DNA from: Adineta ricciae
Taxonomy: Eukaryota > Rotifera > Eurotatoria > Adinetida > Adinetidae
NCBI GenBank assembly: GCA_905250025.1
Contig: CAJNOJ010000037.1
Span: forward strand, 496,001 to 560,000
Length of the DNA stretch: 64,000 nt
Direction: 5' to 3'
Shown: positions 59,094 to 64,000 of the stretch, piece by piece
Position numbering within the stretch: position 1 is the first letter of the stretch
How the letters are laid out: the number at the start of each line of letters is the position of its first letter
Translations under genes and position numbers: made by a program
Notes under the pieces: generated by a model
Seen by the model: the letters and a program-made list of their open reading frames with translations, nothing else
Databases searched by the model: none
Told to the model about the DNA's origin: nothing

Positions 59094-62000
59094 TACTATG
59101 TTTGAATTTTCCTTTTTCTTTTAAACAGTTTTTTTTTTGGTTGCAAACATTGAACTCATCAGTAATTGAAATAAAATAATAACTATTACACTTTCTCTCT
59201 CATGCATGTCCTTTGCTCACATTCAAATGCATTGAATTTTCTTTTACAATATAGAAGAACAATCAAACATGGAAATTTCTTCATTTTTCATTCGCCGAGT
59301 ATGTCTTGATTGTATCCAGAGATGAACATATGCAAATCGACTCCTCTGTACATTCAATCAGTACGTCAAAGAAAAAGAAAGTTTCGCCATTCCGAAAATC
59401 TTTATTTTGAAATCAAGTTAAAGAAGACAATAATAAAAAATGACTTTCAATGTAACACACACGAGAAAACAGCAGAAACGTTAATTATATTGAAATAATT
59501 TTCTAATGCCTTTTCTTGTTTCATTATGACATACTCTACTTGATTAATGTGAATTTTGCCAGTTCAATACAGGTTTTGACGACAACGAACAAATAGACAA
59601 TCCATGTCCGACTTATCAGCAAAACCTGCATTTATGGCTTATGTGTTTTCTCATTTGGTCGGTCGATGAGACTGGCATATGAATGTGCAGGAATAGTTTG
59701 TTCAGTTGGTATTTGATGATTACTTACTCTCGCTATTCAGCTGTTGAATTTGCTTCTTCTTTTTTTTTTTTGAAGAATATTCTTCATGTCGTTGATGATT
59801 GTAGGAAGTTATTACATTTTGTTTTAAATAGGAAAAAATTTTTCCATATGCGATATTGCATCACGTCGAAGAAGAGAAAAATGAGAGAAGAAAAACTTCT
59901 ACATAGGCACTCATTCATTTGTTTTTCTTTAAATTCGGTCAGATTACAATACATTACGAACGTGTGATTTTAGTCAATAAAATTAACACTTACTTATCTT
60001 CATCGTCTCATCGACTAGTGTGAGCTGAAGAAGAAAAAAAAAGAAACGACTCAGATTTATACTCGATATGTCTCCAGTTATATATAACACATTTAATCGC
60101 AGAAGAACATTTGATTTCTCTAGAGTTATTCTCAAGTAATCGCGTATTAGTCTGATATTTCTATGTGTATAGAACAAGAAAGAATATACCGCTTTGAATT
60201 CTAACTAAGCAAAGTGATAGGTAGTCTAATAGGAGAGTGTAAGAGTGGGTCTTTAGGGAATCGTCGTTTGTCGTTCGTCTTAAACATAAAAATGAGTTTC
60301 CGTTTCTTCTATTTCTACTTGTTCTTCTCTCTATGTCTACCTCTCTCTCTCTCTCTCGTCGTCTTACATACTCGATTCTTCACGCATTGTAACTGAAGTT
60401 TTAACACTTTAAGATAGTAATAACACAAAAAAAATGAGAAAAAAGAAAGTTTCTGCTTGATAGACTTGCCCGTTTCTTTCTTGTCGATGATTGTAGTAAT
60501 GCTTGAATGGCATAAACAGGTTTTTTTTTGTGACCACCGCTTTTAACATATTCGCTCCTTATATATAGATGAGCGGTTGTAACATTGAATAAACTTTAAT
60601 TTCTTTTTCTCCTAATTGAACAAACCTAATCAAATCTGTCTACATACAGGTCTTTTCTTCTCTTTTGTCTAATGGCGATAATGTTCGATGTGCATATTGA
60701 CATTTGACAAACACACAGGCGAATTGTATATAGATATGCTAGCATAATGAAGGTGTATTATCGAAGTTTTTTTTTCTTGATTGAATATGTATCTTTTATT
60801 TGCTGTCGAAGAGAGAGAGAAAGAATGAAATGAAATTTTCGTTGGACAATATTTGCATGATGAATAAAGTTTGATCAAGAGACAAGAGAATGATGAATTC
60901 ATTTGAATTTTGTTGATTTTTTTCTTCGTTCTACACTGATAAAAGAATTATTTGATAGGCACACACACACTTTCTTGTCTTGTCATCTATTTGCAAAACA
61001 AATATCCACTCAGAGATCACAAATTTCATCAGTGAAAAAGTATCGCAGCTTGCGTCTTAGGTTAAATTGATGTTCATCGTGCGTATGAAACGATGATTAT
61101 GTAAATCTCAAACGGTTGTAATATTAGTCAGAAAGTTTTCAGTCAATTATTCTCTGGATACTCGGAATATTCCATTTGAGAAGAGTGAAGAGGAAACAGA
61201 AATAAGTCGCATATGGTCATTGTACAATGAGTTCAATAAATAAAGGTGTATCAAGTAAAAATTAGGATTAATATGGCAGATATACCATCAAAATGAATGT
61301 TAGCTGCAAGTGTGTGAAAGAATTTTTTGTTTGTATGACACCATGGCCTGTGATGACGATTGTTGCAACGAAAACGACGTTGATCATAGTTGGATGCACA
61401 GGGAAAAGAGAATGGACGAAGAGCTGTCATTTCAAAATAGAGTTTTATTTAAATTTGATAGAAGCATGAGAAGAAGATTTCTGTCAAAGTTTTAGAGAGA
61501 TGGCGGTAAATCATTTTGGATGCCATGAAACATATTTCGAAGGGTTTTCTGAAGAATCACCAAGGACTTGGTGAGAATCATTGTTAGACTGATGATGAAA
61601 TAATTCTCCTTCTTCTCACAAAATCGAAATTGACTTTTAGTTCAAAATATACTAATATAAAATGATTCATGATGAAATTCACTGACAATAAAGTTCAATC
61701 TCACTCCAATAGATTGAAAATGGTTTCAAATCATGCATCACATCCTTCCCGTTCAACAAGATGTAAATTATACAAAAATAGTTTTTATTGTATTTGTTCG
61801 ATGATGGTTTGATGTACGACATTCCGTATTTACACACATTTATCAAATTGATGACACGGTTAGAACGAATGAACACTTCATCTTGGTCCAGGTTCTAAAA
61901 TCAAGAATTAGCTGGTTAATCTGTGAGCAAATTTGATTAATTATTGACGTCATGATTTAGTTCAGATAATACGTTATATTGACTCAAACTCAATGCCATC

Positions 62001-62734
62001 CTATGTCGCCTCGTTTTTAACGACTGGAACGTAATTCGATTGTAGTAGAACACATTCTTTTCATTTTAAGAACTGTACCGTAATTACTCACGTTAATAAC
62101 GAAGAAGAACCGAATACGTAGTGCAACGTATGTGTTATTCCCTGTATTAAAAAAAAAGCATATGCAGAATGAGTTGAAGTTCGTTTGTTTTCGCGAAAAA
62201 GATTTGTTATACCATACATTTTGATAGCTGCTGCTCAAGAAATTCGAAGAAGTGGTATGAGCTAAAGTTTATTTTGCCTTGTACGCTGACACACGTCATA
62301 ACTCTTGATAGGATTTCAACGGAAGTATATTGTGAAAAACTGTGCATGCCATTGCAATTCTACTTTTTTTTAACTACGCACACATCGATTGGACAAACAG
62401 TATTCTAAATATATGAAGACATATGGTAGACGAAGATGATCTTTTCACGGCAGATCACAAAATAAAACTTTTTCCTTAGTTTCTTTTGACAATCACATAG
62501 ATGGAAGAGAGAACGAAGGAAAATGTAGATGTTCATTTTGAGAGTTAACCAAAAACGAAAGGCACGGTGAATGTCGCCGTTCGCTTCAAAGTATTCTATA
62601 GAGCAAATTGAATATGAGTTAAAGATTGAGACAAATCATCGAACAATTGAATTAATGAATTGGAACGATTTTTATTTCCGTTTTTTAAGAAACACAAAGA
62701 ATCTGGTGATATCCTTTCATTAGAAGATTAGCGG
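59094..62734. other. Gene-poor 3.6-kb stretch
   Basis: It begins with the receptor 3' end, which has AATAAA-type signals near 59170. It is AT-rich, with CT and GA runs (60340-60358, 60809-60822) and short CA tracts. All open frames are under about 100 residues, without splice-supported partners or recognisable motifs. I found no tRNA or repeat family. Confidence 0.5.
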
Positions 62735-63182
62735 CTACTGTGCCGTGTTAATTGGTTTACAAGCTGAAAGACTTGGACAACATTCGCCAAATGGAACTGG
62801 AGCACGTGAACCATCAGGACAAATTTTAACATCCATAGTACACATAACATTGGCACAATTCGAAATAGCTGTAGAAAGATTTGCAAAACAAAGTTGAGAA
62901 TATTCGTGAACTATCGATATTAGCTAACATACGTGCGAGAATGCTGAGTAAATCTTTGCAAGCAAGGGCAGTTGGACAACAGCTCCAAGCAGGCGTTGGG
63001 GCCGGTGTGCCATCTGCACAAACTGCATTGCTAGCACATAGAACAGTCATACAGTTTGGTTTAAACGCTATCAATAGATGTATACACATATTTGTTTCTA
63101 TCCATATTCGAGTATTTAACTTACGTAAAACAGCAGCGTGGGCAACAGCAAGAGCGAGAAGTAGGCAGAGAACAGATTTCAT
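62735..63182 (-). CDS. Small secreted cysteine-rich protein with two tandem VWC-like half repeats
   Basis: Three exons (63182-63125, 63067-62933, 62868-62735) give 108 residues. It starts with a clear signal peptide, MKSVLCLLLALAVAHAAVL. Two repeats follow, one per exon: NCMTVLCASNAVCADGTPAP...CCPTALACK and NCANVMCTMDVKICPDGSRAP...CCPSLSACK. The shared pattern C-x3-(L/M)C-x5-C-x-DG-x-APxP-x-CCP-x4-ACK resembles short VWC/antistasin-like modules of invertebrate secreted proteins. Both introns fall in the same phase, so the second repeat probably arose by exon duplication. Function is unknown; an extracellular, inhibitor-like or matrix role is only a guess. Confidence 0.75.
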
Positions 63183-63927
63183 GTTTGTAGTCTAAACAAA
63201 AGTTCCGATTTAGTCTGATGTGAATCTCTTCCAAATCACTCTCCTACCTATACACGGATACAAAGTGAATGCGGGAAAACTTCAAAAAACGAATATATAT
63301 ATATATACGGATCCGTTACTTAGGGGTGTGAATCTTGGTACCAGATGATAAGATTCTCATCCATTTATCTCGGTACAATCGTATTGATTAATAAAATTTG
63401 TGAGGACATAAAGAAATGTTTTCTCTTCGACATACGCCTACGTGCTATTTTTAGTCAGTTCGAAATCAATGAAGATCTTTCATTTCAATGTATTTTTTAA
63501 AACAGCAAAGTTTATTAGCATGTTCTTATTGTCACTTAAATACTTTTTCAAGATCCAATCTGCACATTCGAAAATTTTCAGTCGATACGAATCAATCAAC
63601 GTCAACTAGCGACATGTACTACCAATTTTTCGGTTATACATTCATAATAAAGATTCTGATTTTGAAATCACAATTTTCCGCCATATAATTTCGTATTGAA
63701 TTGATATTTCTATCTGATGTATAGCGACATCAAATGAGTCATCAAAAAACAAAATAAATATTAACCAATCTGAAGAGTTGCCCCACTGAAATAACTAACT
63801 ACAATCGAATAGATCCTCACTTTTCATGTTTTGTTATTACGAAATAGCGAAGATTAATAAGTTCAGAATTTTCACTGTTCTGTGCTATTTCTATTCTAGA
63901 TACGTTAACTATCGATTTCATTGAATC
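63183..63927. other. Divergent intergenic region
   Basis: It lies between the secreted-protein start (minus) and the gene entering at the right edge (plus). It includes a TA tract near 63292-63306. A 66-residue frame at 63488-63688 has no support. Probably two promoters. Confidence 0.45.
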
Positions 63928-64000
63928 ATGGCGGATCAATGGCAAGATAGTAGAATATCGAGAGCTCAAGTGCAAGACGATGACGATGATATTCCCGATG
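63928..64000 (+). CDS. 5' end of an unidentified protein, cut by window edge
   Basis: An ATG in good context opens a frame MADQWQDSRISRAQVQDDDD that runs off the window. It is acidic at the edge (five Asp in a row, then IPD). It is too short to assign. The absence of a stop and its position after a clean intergenic region make a real start plausible. Confidence 0.45.
   Translation, partial: MADQWQDSRISRAQVQDDDDDIPD

Overview
The window is nuclear DNA from a small invertebrate animal, read as an AT-rich, intron-dense genome with introns of mostly about 50 bases. The gene content (KATNAL2, MAP3K4, a PRMT6-like enzyme, a KIAA0930 homologue, G-alpha-o, ARHGAP39, PAAF1, a DSP1-type HMGB protein, SF3B1 and a giant SUEL-lectin/CUB receptor) is animal. 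The tiny introns, dense packing and polyQ/Ser-Thr-rich inserts suggest a rotifer, probably a bdelloid. That placement is an inference from style and was not tested against any database.

Layout. KATNAL2 lies at 747-5510 (+); one of its introns is about 2.3 kb and holds an antisense integrase-like fragment. A run of minus-strand genes follows: an MMS22L-like gene (6173-8579), MAP3K4 (8740-14044), a PRMT6-like gene (14141-15561) and a KIAA0930 homologue (16550-18195). The last is head-to-head with G-alpha-o (18563-20057, +). ARHGAP39/Vilse is at 21772-25913 (-), an unrecognised one-exon ORF at 28458-29051 (+), PAAF1 at 29514-30986 (-) and a polyQ HMGB/DSP1-like gene at 31527-34152 (-), with an alternative first exon at 35404-35495.

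From 34158 to 54546 the sequence consists of two collinear copies of a 10.15-kb unit separated by 86 Ns (44310-44395). Each copy holds the HMGB upstream region and alternative first exon, a full SF3B1 gene, and the 5' part of the lectin/CUB receptor gene. Only the second copy runs on into the complete receptor (51982-59093, about 2316 residues, eight SUEL-lectin/CUB pairs plus one membrane span). Both inner ends of the repeat sit exactly at the gap, so an unmerged pair of haplotypes (false duplication) is at least as likely as a real tandem duplication. The right end has a long gene-poor stretch, a small secreted cysteine-rich protein (62735-63182, -) and the start of an unidentified gene at 63928.

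The most interesting signal is in SF3B1. Its fourth intron is ten times longer than its other introns, is nearly identical between the two copies while neighbouring short introns and exons differ, and contains an 80-base block with good splice sites that would add an immediate in-frame stop. This is a candidate poison exon for autoregulation of a core splicing factor.

Exon models were built by hand from splice signals, reading frame and recalled family sequences. Summed exon lengths are multiples of three for every complete gene model given. No alignment or transcript data were available.
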